NCBI RefSeq assembly: GCF_003428335.1
Contig: NZ_CP031704.1
Coordinates: forward strand, 3,906,001-3,970,000
DNA from: Solimonas sp. K1W22B-7
Lineage (GTDB): Bacteria > Pseudomonadota > Gammaproteobacteria > Nevskiales > Nevskiaceae
Direction: 5' to 3'
DNA length: 64,000 nucleotides
Shown: positions 27,899 to 36,051 of the stretch, piece by piece
Layout of the letters: every line of letters starts with the position of its first letter
Numbering within the stretch: position 1 is the first letter of the stretch
Position numbers and translations under genes: made by a program
Notes under the pieces: model-generated
What the model was told of the DNA's origin: nothing
Database searches by the model: none
What the model saw: the letters and a program-made list of their open reading frames with translations, nothing else

Positions 27899-28621
27899 CT
27901 AAGGCCCATCAACATCTGTAGCCACAATGGGTATTTTCACCAAGAGATCGGTCCCGGCCTGCCTTCCAGTCAGATTCATTGCAGCTAAGGCACTATCGAG
28001 ACCGCCTTCCAACTCTCGGATTCTCTGCTCCATATGCGGAAGCACGTCTGAAAGACATGCTTGATACTCGCCTGCGGACAGCTGCACCAAACCGGTAGGG
28101 TATTCAATAGTCCGCCCAGCTGGGTTGGCAACCCTGTGATGCCCCTTGACCTGAGTTCCAGGCGCGATAGAGCATATGATGCCCTCTCGACCATCTTGGC
28201 GAAGAGCCGTATACCAACTGAGCGACCCAAGCGCAGTTCCGTTTTGAGCAATGATGTAGTCCGCCCTCTGCGCCAAGTGATCAGCTACGTTCCTAAGATT
28301 CCTAACCGGCTGGGAAATCTCTTCAAATGTCGACTCTCCATCCTTCGGGGACGATGGCGGAGCTCCGGGCATTAGCTTCCAGAGAACGCGAAATCTGTCG
28401 ATACCATCGACTACTGCCCAAGCGTCCAAAAATGCCACCGGGAATGCAGCACTCGCCTCTTTTGTATCTTCCGATAAAGCGATATGGGTAAGAGTACTCT
28501 GGAGTCTTGAATAGGCCAGCGAAACGATCTCAGCCGCATGCCGAATGCCGTCAAAGAACAGAAGCTGCTTCCGGTCAATATCCGCAGGCAAGCGACGCAG
28601 TATAGAAGTGGTGTGGATCAT
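27899..28621 (-). CDS. unknown protein coupled to MFS transporter
   Basis: 240 residues, mostly helical, no signal peptide or membrane segment, no family recognised. Segments include DRKQLLFFDGIRHAAEIVSLAYSRL, AFPVAFLDAWAVVDGIDRFRVLWKLMPG and VRNLRNVADHLAQRADYIIAQNGTALGSLSWYT. GC content is visibly lower than in the neighbours, suggesting recent transfer. The start overlaps the stop of the MFS gene (ATGA), so it is translated from the same mRNA. Confidence 0.7.
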   Translation of the reverse strand: MIHTTSILRRLPADIDRKQLLFFDGIRHAAEIVSLAYSRLQSTLTHIALSEDTKEASAAFPVAFLDAWAVVDGIDRFRVLWKLMPGAPPSSPKDGESTFEEISQPVRNLRNVADHLAQRADYIIAQNGTALGSLSWYTALRQDGREGIICSIAPGTQVKGHHRVANPAGRTIEYPTGLVQLSAGEYQACLSDVLPHMEQRIRELEGGLDSALAAMNLTGRQAGTDLLVKIPIVATDVDGP

Positions 28622-29955
28622 GGAGTTGCCCTAGCTGGCCTGGATGCCCGCAAACTCTGCAACGCCTCCCGATACGGCCTCAACCCCGCCCTCAGCAACA
28701 AGGCCGCCGCCGCACACGCCACCGCCCCCACGATCAGCAGCGACCAGCGTAGCGCCATGTCGTCGTGAAACACGTAGTCCGTCACCAGCGCCACCGCCGT
28801 CGGCCCCACGCCCAGGCCGACGAGGTTGACGATGAACAGGTAGACCGCCGAAGCCTGCCCACGCATGCGCGGCGGCACGATCTCCTGAATGGCGGCGGGC
28901 GCGGCACCGAAGGGCATGCCCAGCGCGAAGATCGCCGGCACCATCGCCACCATCGCCAGTTCCGCACGCGGCATCAGCAGGTAGACACTGCTGGCGACAC
29001 AGATCGCGCAGGCCCACAGACCCACCCGCAACGCCGCATCGCCGACGCCCTGGCGCATCCAGCGATCGGTGAGCCGGCCGCCGAAAACGATGCCGGCGGT
29101 GCCGAAGACCATCACGATCAGGCCGTAGACAATGCCCACCCTGCCCGGTGCCCAGCCAAACGTGCGGATGTAGAAACTCGGAATCCAGGACGCGGCGCCA
29201 TAGGAGCAGAAGGCGATCATCGCGAAGCCGAAGTTGTGGCACAGCACCGCGCGGCGATGGCGCCAGAGATACGCCACCACTTCGCTGAAAGGCACGGTCG
29301 CCCCGGCATGCGTGCGCGGCGGCTCGCGCACCAGCAGGAAGGCGAAACTGAACAGCAGGCCGGCGATGCCCAGGATGTAGAACACCACCTGCCAGGGCCG
29401 CGTGCTCCCCACCAGCGGCAGGATCACTTCACCCTGCGCGCTGACGTACTGGATCACCAGACCGCCGAGCAGAAAGGCGATGCCGGAGCCCAGATAGATG
29501 CCGGCGGAGTAGACGCTGATGGCGGTGGCGCGCCGCGATGGCGGGAAGTAGTCGGCGATCATCGAGTAGGCCGCCGGCGACAGTGCCGCCTCGCCCACGC
29601 CCACGCCGATGCGGAACAGGAACAGCTGGGCGTAGGAGCGCGCCGAACCGCAGAGCGCCGTCATCAGGCTCCAGAACACGATGCCGGCGGCGACCAGGCC
29701 GCGGCGGCTGCGGCTGTCGGCGAGGCGCCCCAGCGGAATGCCAAGGAAGCTGTAGAAGATCGCGAACGAAAAGCCCATCAGCAGGCTCATCTGCGTATCG
29801 CTGATGCCCAGGTCGCGCCGGATCGGCCCCACAAGCAGATTGAGGATCTGGCGATCTATGAAGGAGAACACGTAGGCGATCATCAGGATCGCCACCACGG
29901 TCCAGGCATAGGCCATCGAAGCCGGCGCCGTGCCGGCGCCACGTGGATCGTTCAT
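28618..29955 (-). CDS. major facilitator superfamily transporter
   Basis: 445 residues, twelve predicted helices, start at 29955 with GGAGGAGAG upstream. MFS markers: FSFIDRQILNLLVGPIRRDLG in helix 1, GIPLGRLADSRSRRG (motif A) between helices 2 and 3, VGVGEAALSPAAYSMIADYFP, and GGRLTDRWMRQG in the second half. It resembles the spinster-like/sugar-phosphate group common in soil and water proteobacteria. Substrate cannot be told. Confidence 0.92.
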   Translation of the reverse strand: MNDPRGAGTAPASMAYAWTVVAILMIAYVFSFIDRQILNLLVGPIRRDLGISDTQMSLLMGFSFAIFYSFLGIPLGRLADSRSRRGLVAAGIVFWSLMTALCGSARSYAQLFLFRIGVGVGEAALSPAAYSMIADYFPPSRRATAISVYSAGIYLGSGIAFLLGGLVIQYVSAQGEVILPLVGSTRPWQVVFYILGIAGLLFSFAFLLVREPPRTHAGATVPFSEVVAYLWRHRRAVLCHNFGFAMIAFCSYGAASWIPSFYIRTFGWAPGRVGIVYGLIVMVFGTAGIVFGGRLTDRWMRQGVGDAALRVGLWACAICVASSVYLLMPRAELAMVAMVPAIFALGMPFGAAPAAIQEIVPPRMRGQASAVYLFIVNLVGLGVGPTAVALVTDYVFHDDMALRWSLLIVGAVACAAAALLLRAGLRPYREALQSLRASRPARATP

Positions 29956-30059
29956 CGCACTCTCCTCCGGGTGCCGGCGCTCGGTGGCGCGCGGTCTGGG
30001 AGGGATAGTGTCGGTACGGGGAGACGATGGCAAGGCGGGCTTGCCGGGCACACGAACCC

Positions 30060-30126
30060 GTAGGGTGCGCATCGCGCACGCGGAGCAAGCTCGATCAGGA
30101 TCAATGGTGCGCGGTGCGCACCCTAC
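30060..30126. repeat. REP-like palindrome, family B (GTAGGGTGCGCA type)
   Basis: GTAGGGTGCGCATCGCGCAC and the inverted GTGCGCGGTGCGCACCCTAC are separated by about 28 bp. Copies at 39151-39216 and 39773-39838; a lone half-site (CAGGGTGCGCATCGCAC) lies near 36924. Confidence 0.85.
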
Positions 30127-30141
30127 ATACGCAGGTCCGGC

Positions 30142-30780
30142 CTACAGCGTCCCGCTGTCCATCCCCAGCCGGATCGCATAGCGCATCAGCGCATTGGTGC
30201 CGTACAGGCCCAGCGACTGCATCATGCGCGCGCGGTGGGTTTCCACGGTCTTGATGCTCACGCCCATCAGCGAGGCGATTTCCTTGGTGGAGCGGCCGCG
30301 GGCGATCAGCTGCAGCACCTGCTTCTGGCGCGGGGTCAGCGCCACGTGGTCCTCGGCGCGCTGCGAGGCGTTGCGACGCTCGAAGGCCAGGTGGGCAATG
30401 CCGGGGCTGAGGTAGACCTGCCCCTTCTGCACCGCCTGCAGGGCCAGCAGCAGTTCCTTGGGCTCCGCGTTCTTGCCGAGAAAACCCGCGGCACCGAGCT
30501 TGAGCGCGGTGCGCACCGAGTGGCTGTCGAGCTGCGACGAGATCATCAGCACCGCGATCTCGGGGTAGTGCCGGCGCAGCTGCGACAGCGTTTCCAGGCC
30601 GCTCATGCGGCCCAGGGCCAGCTCGCTGATGATCATGTCGGGACGCAGGCGCGCGGCCAGTTCCAGCAGCTGCTGACCGTCGTCGGCCTCGCCGATGATT
30701 TCGGCGCCCGCCTGCTGTGTCAGCAGGCACGCCAGGCCGGCGCGCACCAGCGTCTGCGGTTCAGCCAGGATCAGCCGCAT
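30142..30780 (-). CDS. NarL/LuxR-type response regulator with altered receiver
   Basis: 212 residues: receiver domain (1-120) and LuxR-type HTH (LTPRQKQVLQLIARGRSTKE.. and VETHRARMMQSLG). The receiver has lost its chemistry: the acidic pair usually read as DD is Glu7-Pro8 (LILAEPQ) and the phospho-acceptor Asp is Glu53 (PDMIISELALGRMSG); the lysine (GFLGKNA) is kept. Glu at this place often mimics phosphorylation, so the regulator may be permanently active or be controlled another way. GGAGGAG precedes the start. It lies 67 bp downstream of the PilZ-like gene at the end of the flagellar region. Confidence 0.9.
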   Translation of the reverse strand: MRLILAEPQTLVRAGLACLLTQQAGAEIIGEADDGQQLLELAARLRPDMIISELALGRMSGLETLSQLRRHYPEIAVLMISSQLDSHSVRTALKLGAAGFLGKNAEPKELLLALQAVQKGQVYLSPGIAHLAFERRNASQRAEDHVALTPRQKQVLQLIARGRSTKEIASLMGVSIKTVETHRARMMQSLGLYGTNALMRYAIRLGMDSGTL

Positions 30781-30847
30781 GCCAGAATCTCCTCCGGTTT
30801 TCCGTCCGGTTTAGTAGGAGAAGATTCTAGACCTGTCAGGAGTCGCC

Positions 30848-31396
30848 CTACGCGGTCCGGGCGGCAGGCGGTCGGGAGACGGCCACTGAACGGCGGTGAT
30901 GCAGGAAAACATGCTTCTCCAGGGCCGCTTCCAGGGCCTCGCCCAGCGGATCGAAGCGCGCTTCACCCACGGCGCCGGCGTTGTGCGCCTGTGCCGGCCA
31001 GGTAAAGGGCTCGGGCATGCAGGGGTGCAGGTACAGCGACACCAGGCCATAGCCTTCCAGCGCGCTGCCGCCCTCCCAGCTCAGCCCGGTGGAGGTCAGC
31101 CGCAGGGGGCGCGGCGGCGCGGAAGGGTCCATGCGCCGCAGGAACTGCCCGAACAGCACCAGCAGCATGTCCAGCTTCTGGTGGATGCGTTCCAGCTCCT
31201 GCTCGACGCGCTCGTCGGCCTCGCCGCGTGGCGAATGGCGGTCTTCCAGCGCCGCCACCACGGCCAGCACGCGCAGGTTGTTCTCCTGCAGCTGCTGCAG
31301 CTGCTCGGGCGGCGGCGGCGTGGCCAGCGGCACCCAGTTCAGCGGCAGCGTGTCGCGGTAGCCGAGATGGTTTTCGAGGGGGTTGGCGTCAGTCAT
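30848..31396 (-). CDS. PilZ-like protein at the fliS end of the flagellar locus
   Basis: 182 residues. A short N-terminus leads to a coiled-coil stretch (PEQLQQLQENNLRVLAVVAALE..VEQELERIHQKLDMLLVLFGQFL), then a compact beta-rich domain with LRLTSTGLSWEGGSALEGYGLVSLYLHP, which lines up with the PilZ [DN]xSxxG strand only loosely; the RxxxR c-di-GMP motif is not clear. Xanthomonads carry a similar coiled-coil plus atypical PilZ protein beside fliS. A tetramerising c-di-GMP-related motility protein is the best guess; c-di-GMP binding is doubtful. Confidence 0.7.
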   Translation of the reverse strand: MTDANPLENHLGYRDTLPLNWVPLATPPPPEQLQQLQENNLRVLAVVAALEDRHSPRGEADERVEQELERIHQKLDMLLVLFGQFLRRMDPSAPPRPLRLTSTGLSWEGGSALEGYGLVSLYLHPCMPEPFTWPAQAHNAGAVGEARFDPLGEALEAALEKHVFLHHRRSVAVSRPPAARTA

Positions 31397-31450
31397 GGGC
31401 AGACTCTGGCGGGATCACCCCACCCTGCAGTCCCTGTGCCAGACAGGCCC

Positions 31451-31867
31451 TTAGCGCAGCAGCCGCGGACGCGGGGCCGGACGGCCCACCTCGTCCCAGG
31501 CCGCCTTGATGGTGCGCAGCAGCTCGGCCACTTCCTCGACGCCGGCGGCGTCGTTGTCGAGGTTGGCGCGCAGCAGGCGGCGGCCCATGTAGTCGTAGAG
31601 CGCGTCCAGGTTCTGCGCGATCTCGCCGCCGGCCTGGTGGTCCAGGCACAGGCGCAGGTGTTCGATGATCGCGGAGGCCGAGGCGATCAGCGGTGCCTTG
31701 CGGACGCTGTCACCGCCGAGGATGCAGCCGCGCGCGGCATTGAGCCGCTCCAGCGCGCCGCCCAGCAGCATGGCAACGAGCTGCTGCGGCGGGATGTCGG
31801 CGCTGGCGGCGTCGGCCACGGCGGTATTCTGGTACTGCCGGAGAGCGCCGAGTTGCGGGGCGGGCAT
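31451..31867 (-). CDS. fliS: flagellin export chaperone FliS
   Basis: 138 residues, helical, with the FliS pattern: LRQYQNTAVADAASADIPPQQLVAMLLGGALERLNAARG, then AIIEHLRLCLDHQAGGEIAQNLDALYDYMGRRLLRAN. It binds the flagellin C-terminus in the cytosol to stop early polymerisation. AGGAG is placed before the ATG and a sigma-28 promoter 30 bp upstream. Its usual neighbour fliD is separated by the sugE insertion. Confidence 0.94.
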   Translation of the reverse strand: MPAPQLGALRQYQNTAVADAASADIPPQQLVAMLLGGALERLNAARGCILGGDSVRKAPLIASASAIIEHLRLCLDHQAGGEIAQNLDALYDYMGRRLLRANLDNDAAGVEEVAELLRTIKAAWDEVGRPAPRPRLLR

Positions 31868-31896
31868 GATCTAAACTCCTGTTATCGTCCTGATCC

Positions 31897-31923
31897 TTAT
31901 CGGCGCCGGCGGCGCGGACTTGA
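31897..31923 (-). promoter_or_regulatory. sigma-28 (FliA) promoter for fliS
   Basis: On the minus strand TCAAGTCC, an 11-base spacer, then a perfect GCCGATAA -10 box, ending 30 bp before the fliS start. It overlaps nothing coding and lies back to back with the sugE riboswitch leader. Confidence 0.82.
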
Positions 31924-31980
31924 GCGCCGGAAGGAACAGGGAACCTGGACGCCGACGGCCGGTCAAACCCGCCGTCTGCA

Positions 31981-32030
31981 GCCGCCGGGACGACTCGGCG
32001 GCCTCATCGAATACCGGGGACGACCCCGCC
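31981..32030 (+). promoter_or_regulatory. guanidine-II (mini-ykkC) riboswitch of sugE
   Basis: Two short hairpins each carrying the invariant ACGA loop: GCCGCCGGG-ACGA-CTCGGCGGC (9-bp stem, loop 31990-31993) and CGGGG-ACGA-CCCCG (5-bp stem, loop 32020-32023), 12 bases apart. This is the exact architecture of the class II guanidine riboswitch, whose two ACGR loops pair loop to loop on guanidine binding. The ribosome site GGAAGGAG follows two bases after the second stem, implying translational control. Confidence 0.93.
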
Positions 32031-32046
32031 TGGAAGGAGTGTCGTC

Positions 32047-32361
32047 ATGTCCTGGTTCCTGCTGGTCCTCGCAGGCCTCTTCGAAATCGGCTGGGCCGTC
32101 GGCCTGAAGTACACCGAGGGCTTCACCCGCCCCCTGCCCACCGTCCTCACCGTCGGCGCCATGGCGATCAGCATCTCGCTGCTGGGCCTGGCCATGCGCA
32201 CACTGCCGATGGGCACCGCCTACGCGATCTGGGTGGGTATCGGTGCCGCCGGCACGGTGCTGCTGGGCATCCTGCTGCAGGGCGAGCCGGCGACTGTTGC
32301 GCGGCTGGGCAGCGTGGCGCTGATCGTGGCGGGAGTCATCGGATTGAAGCTGGCGCACTGA
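32047..32361 (+). CDS. sugE: SMR-family guanidinium exporter SugE/Gdx
   Basis: 104 residues, four membrane helices, with the SugE/Gdx signature [20 protein letters not shown] (essential Glu13) and KYTEGFTR, then [20 protein letters not shown]. Gdx proteins swap guanidinium for protons and act as antiparallel dimers in the inner membrane. The guanidine-II riboswitch directly upstream makes guanidinium the near-certain substrate rather than quaternary ammonium compounds. The gene is on the opposite strand to the flanking fliS and fliD and is followed by a REPIN, as for a mobile cassette. Confidence 0.95.
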   Translation: MSWFLLVLAGLFEIGWAVGLKYTEGFTRPLPTVLTVGAMAISISLLGLAMRTLPMGTAYAIWVGIGAAGTVLLGILLQGEPATVARLGSVALIVAGVIGLKLAH

Positions 32362-32382
32362 AGACTGAAAAGCACTGCTTTT

Positions 32383-32454
32383 GTAGGAGCGGCTGTTAGC
32401 CGCGACCGCCGGTCAGCCCGATTATCGGCGGTCGCGGCTAACAGCCGCTCCTAC
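32383..32454. repeat. REPIN, family A variant (GTAGGAGCGGCTGTTAGCC)
   Basis: Two inverted arms (GTAGGAGCGGCTGTTAGCCG..) around a short centre (GGTCAGCCCGATTATC). Core identical in outline to the RAYT-flanking palindromes at 8642 and 9184. Lies between the convergent sugE and fliD ends. Confidence 0.9.
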
Positions 32455-32479
32455 GAAAAACCCCAAGCCGTGCGGAAAG

Positions 32480-33811
32480 CTACGAACTCGACGACAGCGC
32501 CGCCAGCTGCTGCGTCAGGAAATTGCTGGTCGTGCTCATCCGGGACATCAGCGAATCCAGCCCGGTGAACTGCGCCAGGTAGCGCGCCTGCACCTGCGTC
32601 ATGCGCCGGTCCAGCGCGTCCTTCTGCGTGCTGATGTCCTTGAGCCGCGCCTGCAGCGTATCGGTCTGCGCATCGATGCCGGCGTTGTCCGCCAGCATGG
32701 TGGTGATGGCACCGTTGAGCTTGGTGGCGTAGCCGTCCTCGCCGCCGAACAGGCGCGCGATGCCGCTGGAATCCTTGGCGATGGCCTCGCCGAGCTTGGC
32801 GCTGTCCACCGTCAGCAGGCCATCGGACCCGGTCTTGATGCCCAGCTGCGACAGGTAACCATAGGCCGCGCCGCCGGGCGCCGCGCCGCCCATCACCGCA
32901 CGCAGCTGCGCCGCGGCGGAACGCGCCGTGCTGTCGCCGGTCAGCGCCGAAGCGGTCTTGGTGGCGGCGTCGTACTTGGTCAGGTTGTTGATCGTGGTCA
33001 AGACCTGGTTGTACTTGGTGACGAAATCCTGCACCGCCTTGGAAGCGGCGCTGTTGTCGGTGCTCAGGCTCAGGGTGCCGGTGGTGCCGGGCTCGGCCTT
33101 GAGCAGGTTGATGGTGACGCCGTCCAGCGCACCGGTGACGGTGTTGCTGGCGCTGTAGACGTCGTAGCTCTCGATCTTGATATGCGCATCGGCCGCGGCC
33201 TGGGTCTGCGTCACCGAGACCAGCGAAGAACTCAGGCTCACCGCCTGGCTGGCGCCGGTCTGGTTGCCGGTGAGCAGCAGGCGCACACCGCCGGATTCGG
33301 TCACCAGCGAAGCGGTGACGCCGGGGTTGTCGTCGGCATGGTTGATCGCATCGCGCAGCGCCGCCAGGCTGTTGCTGGTGCTGCCCAGCGTGATCCTGAA
33401 ACTGTCGCTGCCCACCGTGATGTCCACGTCGCCGGCACCGAGGCTGGTGTCGGCACTGGCAAAAGGCGTGGACACCAGCTTGCCGGCCTGGGCCAGCGAC
33501 ACCACTTCCACGTCGAAGCTGCCGCGCGCGGCGCCGGCGGCGGCCGTGGCGGTGAACAAGCTGTCTTTGGAAGAGCTGACCGCCGGTGTCGCCACCGCAC
33601 CGCCGCCGACCAGGGTCTTGGCCACGGTCTGCAGGTTGGACAGGGCGGACTTGAGCACGCCCAGCGCCGAGATGCGCGTCTGCGCCTTGGACTGCGCCGT
33701 GTTCAGGCGCGCGTCGGGCGCGGCGCGTTCCGCCGCCACGAGCTGCGTGACCAGGCTGTTGACGTCGAGCCCGGAGCCGAAGCTGGATGCACTGATGGAA
33801 CTCGTGGCCAT
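32480..33811 (-). CDS. fliD: flagellar filament cap protein FliD
   Basis: 443 residues. N-terminal FliD_N signature SASSFGSGLDVNSLVTQLVAAER, central IDITVGSDSFRITLGS and C-terminal coiled coil ending TQKDALDRRMTQVQARYLAQFTGLD..MSTTSNFLTQQLAALSSSS. It caps the growing filament and folds flagellin outside the cell. GGAGCG lies just upstream of the ATG. It follows flaG by 20 bp and is likely read from the fliC promoter or an unseen one. Confidence 0.95.
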   Translation of the reverse strand: MATSSISASSFGSGLDVNSLVTQLVAAERAAPDARLNTAQSKAQTRISALGVLKSALSNLQTVAKTLVGGGAVATPAVSSSKDSLFTATAAAGAARGSFDVEVVSLAQAGKLVSTPFASADTSLGAGDVDITVGSDSFRITLGSTSNSLAALRDAINHADDNPGVTASLVTESGGVRLLLTGNQTGASQAVSLSSSLVSVTQTQAAADAHIKIESYDVYSASNTVTGALDGVTINLLKAEPGTTGTLSLSTDNSAASKAVQDFVTKYNQVLTTINNLTKYDAATKTASALTGDSTARSAAAQLRAVMGGAAPGGAAYGYLSQLGIKTGSDGLLTVDSAKLGEAIAKDSSGIARLFGGEDGYATKLNGAITTMLADNAGIDAQTDTLQARLKDISTQKDALDRRMTQVQARYLAQFTGLDSLMSRMSTTSNFLTQQLAALSSSS

Positions 33812-33831
33812 ATGCGCTCCCTATGCAGTTT

Positions 33832-34203
33832 TCAGACCAGCGCGTCCAGCAAACCGCCATTGCCCTCGTCGACGAGCGACCGCGCGATGCGCAGGGCCTC
33901 CTCGCTGGGCATCTGGCGCAGCACCGTGCCGTCGCGTGGATCCACGATCGACACGATCACGCGGTTGAGCTGCTGGTCCACGCGGAATTCCAGACCGGTG
34001 CGGCTGGCCTGGATGTAGCGCTCTATCTGGCTGATCGCCTCTTGCAGATCCGCCGCCGGCGCTGCCGGCTCGGGTACCGCCGCCGCGCCGGATGCCGGCG
34101 CAGCCACGGGTGAAGATTCGGGTGACGCGGAAACGGCAACACGGTGGCCCTCGCCTCTGCTGGAGGCCGCCACCGCCGCTACCGCTGATATCTCGTTGCT
34201 CAT
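33832..34203 (-). CDS. flaG: FlaG family protein
   Basis: 123 residues. An Ala/Pro-rich N-terminal half (low complexity) leads into the FlaG domain: LQEAISQIERYIQASRTGLEFRVDQQLNRVIVSIVDPRDGTVLRQMPSEEALRIA. FlaG affects filament length in Pseudomonas and other polar flagellates; the mechanism is unclear. It sits between fliC and fliD as in Pseudomonas. Confidence 0.92.
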   Translation of the reverse strand: MSNEISAVAAVAASSRGEGHRVAVSASPESSPVAAPASGAAAVPEPAAPAADLQEAISQIERYIQASRTGLEFRVDQQLNRVIVSIVDPRDGTVLRQMPSEEALRIARSLVDEGNGGLLDALV

Positions 34204-34243
34204 GTTCTACTCCGTCGAAACCTCCGGAGCCCGAACCCTTTCG

Positions 34244-34267
34244 GGGGCGGGCCTTGCGGCCCGCCCC
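34244..34267 (-). terminator. strong hairpin between fliC and flaG
   Basis: A perfect 10-bp GC stem (GGGGCGGGCC / GGCCCGCCCC) with a 4-base loop, 17 bp after the fliC stop. There is no clear T-run after it on the minus strand, so it may partly terminate or protect the abundant fliC mRNA while letting some transcription reach flaG-fliD. Confidence 0.65.
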
Positions 34268-34283
34268 GTCAGGTTTCCGTCAC

Positions 34284-35438
34284 TTAGCCGCGCAGCAGGC
34301 TGAGGACGTTGTTCGGTGCCGAGTTGGCCTGCGCCAGCATCGCGGTACCGGCCTGCTGCAGGATCTGCGAGCGGGTCAGGTTGGCCGTTTCCGAGGCGTA
34401 GTCCGTGTCCTGGATGCGGCTGCGAGCCGAAGACAGGTTCTCGGAGGTCGTCGCCAGGTTGGCAACCACCGACTCGAAGCGGTTCTGCACCGCACCGATG
34501 GTGGCGCGAGCCGAGTTGACCTGCGACAGCGCGCTGTCCATCTGCTGGATCGCGAGCGAGGCGCCGGCGTAGGAAGCGATGCTGAGCGTGCTCAGGCCCG
34601 TGGTGGTGGCAGCCGTGCCGCTGCCGTCACCGCCGGCGACGTTGAAGCCGGTGGCGGTGCCGTCGTCGGAACCGGTCACCGTGATGGTGGCCGCCGAGCT
34701 CAGGTTGATGCGGCCGGTGGCCGAATCGTAGGCCGCGTTGACACCGGTGGTGCTGGCGGAGTTGTTGATCGCATCCACCACCTGGCCCACACGCTGCGAG
34801 GAGGTGCCGGCGGCACCGATGCCGGCGCTGACGTCGGTACCGTTGATGATCAGGGTACCGCCCGCGGCGGCGCCCAGGGCGCTGATGCCCGACACCGCAC
34901 TGGACTGGCCAGAGGCGGCGGTCACCGAACCCAGCGCGGCGATGTTGGCATCGACCAGGCCGGACACGCTGATGGTCTCACCGGCGTTGGCGCCAACCTG
35001 GAACACCGCCGAGCTGAAGCTGCCGTCCAGCAGCTTCACGCCGTTGAACGAGGTCTGGTTGGCGACGCGGTCGACTTCGGCCAGCAGCTGCGAGGCTTCG
35101 GTCTGCAGGGCCGCGCGGTCGGTGGTCGAGTTGGTCGCGTTGGCCGACTGCACGGCCAGTTCGCGGACGCGCTGCAGGTTGTTGGTGACCTGGCCCAGCG
35201 CGCCTTCAGCGGTCTGCGCCAGCGAAATGCCGTCGTTGGCATTGCGGCTGGCCTGGTTCAGGCCCTTGATCTGGCTGCTGAAGCGCTCGCTGATGGCGAG
35301 GCCGGCGGCGTCGTCCTTGGCACTGTTGATGCGCAGGCCCGAGGACAGGCGCTGGATCGAGGTGGAAAGGGAAGACTGGGAAGACGTCAGATTGCGCTGG
35401 GCATTCAGTGACATCACGTTGGTGTTGATACCTTGCAT
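34284..35438 (-). CDS. fliC: flagellin
   Basis: 384 residues from the ATG at 35438 (AGGAG upstream). Conserved N-terminal D0/D1: [40 protein letters not shown]; conserved C-terminal D0: [38 protein letters not shown]. The middle is Ser/Thr/Gly-rich and variable. Only one flagellin gene is present in the window. A sigma-28 promoter lies about 100 bp upstream. Confidence 0.97.
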   Translation of the reverse strand: MQGINTNVMSLNAQRNLTSSQSSLSTSIQRLSSGLRINSAKDDAAGLAISERFSSQIKGLNQASRNANDGISLAQTAEGALGQVTNNLQRVRELAVQSANATNSTTDRAALQTEASQLLAEVDRVANQTSFNGVKLLDGSFSSAVFQVGANAGETISVSGLVDANIAALGSVTAASGQSSAVSGISALGAAAGGTLIINGTDVSAGIGAAGTSSQRVGQVVDAINNSASTTGVNAAYDSATGRINLSSAATITVTGSDDGTATGFNVAGGDGSGTAATTTGLSTLSIASYAGASLAIQQMDSALSQVNSARATIGAVQNRFESVVANLATTSENLSSARSRIQDTDYASETANLTRSQILQQAGTAMLAQANSAPNNVLSLLRG

Positions 35439-35536
35439 GGCTTTCTCCTGGGTTCGAAAAAATGCCGGTGCGTCGTGTCGCTGTGCCGGCCCGTGGCAGC
35501 TCCCCCTTTCGGGGCTCAATGCCGCTACTGAGGCTG

Positions 35537-35563
35537 TTAACGGCGCAGGCCTACAAACCTTTA
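35537..35563 (-). promoter_or_regulatory. sigma-28 (FliA) promoter for fliC
   Basis: Minus strand: TAAAGGTT, 11-base spacer, GCCGTTAA, giving a leader of about 90 bases before the flagellin start. The same -10 (GCCGTTAA) is used at flgM. Confidence 0.88.
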
Positions 35564-35680
35564 GGCGTTTTTCCTACAAAGGACCAACGGTAGGCCACGG
35601 CGGGACAAACGGCGGTTCGCCGTCATCGGGGCAGGCTGAATCGGTGACGGGCCGCTGGCGCAGGCCCGCCGGAAACAACA

Positions 35681-35712
35681 CGGCCCCCGGAACAAGGATG
35701 ATCCGGGGGCCG
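35681..35712 (-). terminator. terminator of the 105-residue unknown gene
   Basis: An 11-bp stem (CGGCCCCCGGA / TCCGGGGGCCG) with a 10-base loop, 22 bp after the stop codon, followed on the minus strand by TGTTGTTT. Confidence 0.75.
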
Positions 35713-35733
35713 CGGTACAGCGGTAGAGAGGGA

Positions 35734-36051
35734 TCAGGCCGCCAGGCTGGCGCGCCGCGACTGTGTGTCGTAGCTCTCCGGGATCGCCACGCGCAGGGCC
35801 TCGATCGCATGCTGGGCCACGCGCATCTGCTGCGGCTCCTGCGTCTGCGACAGCCCCGCCTGCAGCCAGCCCTGCACCGCCGCCACGGCGGTGGACACCT
35901 TCATCACCAGGTAGTGATCGGCCGGAAGATCCAGCATGAAGCACTGCTCGATCTGCGTGAGCTGGTCCATTGCCTTGACGGGTTCAACGGCCCAGGCACG
36001 CACCATGCGCGACAGGTCGTTGCAGAAGTCGAGCGCGTCGTCGAGAGTCAT
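35734..36051 (-). CDS. unknown small protein upstream of fliC
   Basis: 105 residues from the ATG at 36051 (GAGAGAC upstream). Helical, no signal peptide: MTLDDALDFCNDLSRMVRAWAV..MDQLTQIEQCFMLDLPADHYLVMKVSTAVAAVQGWLQ. No family recognised. It lies alone between the toxin-antitoxin pair and fliC, with its own terminator, in the same direction as the flagellar genes; flagellar involvement is only suggested by position. Confidence 0.6.
   Translation of the reverse strand: MTLDDALDFCNDLSRMVRAWAVEPVKAMDQLTQIEQCFMLDLPADHYLVMKVSTAVAAVQGWLQAGLSQTQEPQQMRVAQHAIEALRVAIPESYDTQSRRASLAA

Noticed and set aside
28061-28375. 104-codon plus-strand frame
   Set aside because: Antisense to the 240-residue gene, no ribosome site or family; the minus-strand gene is coupled to the MFS gene.
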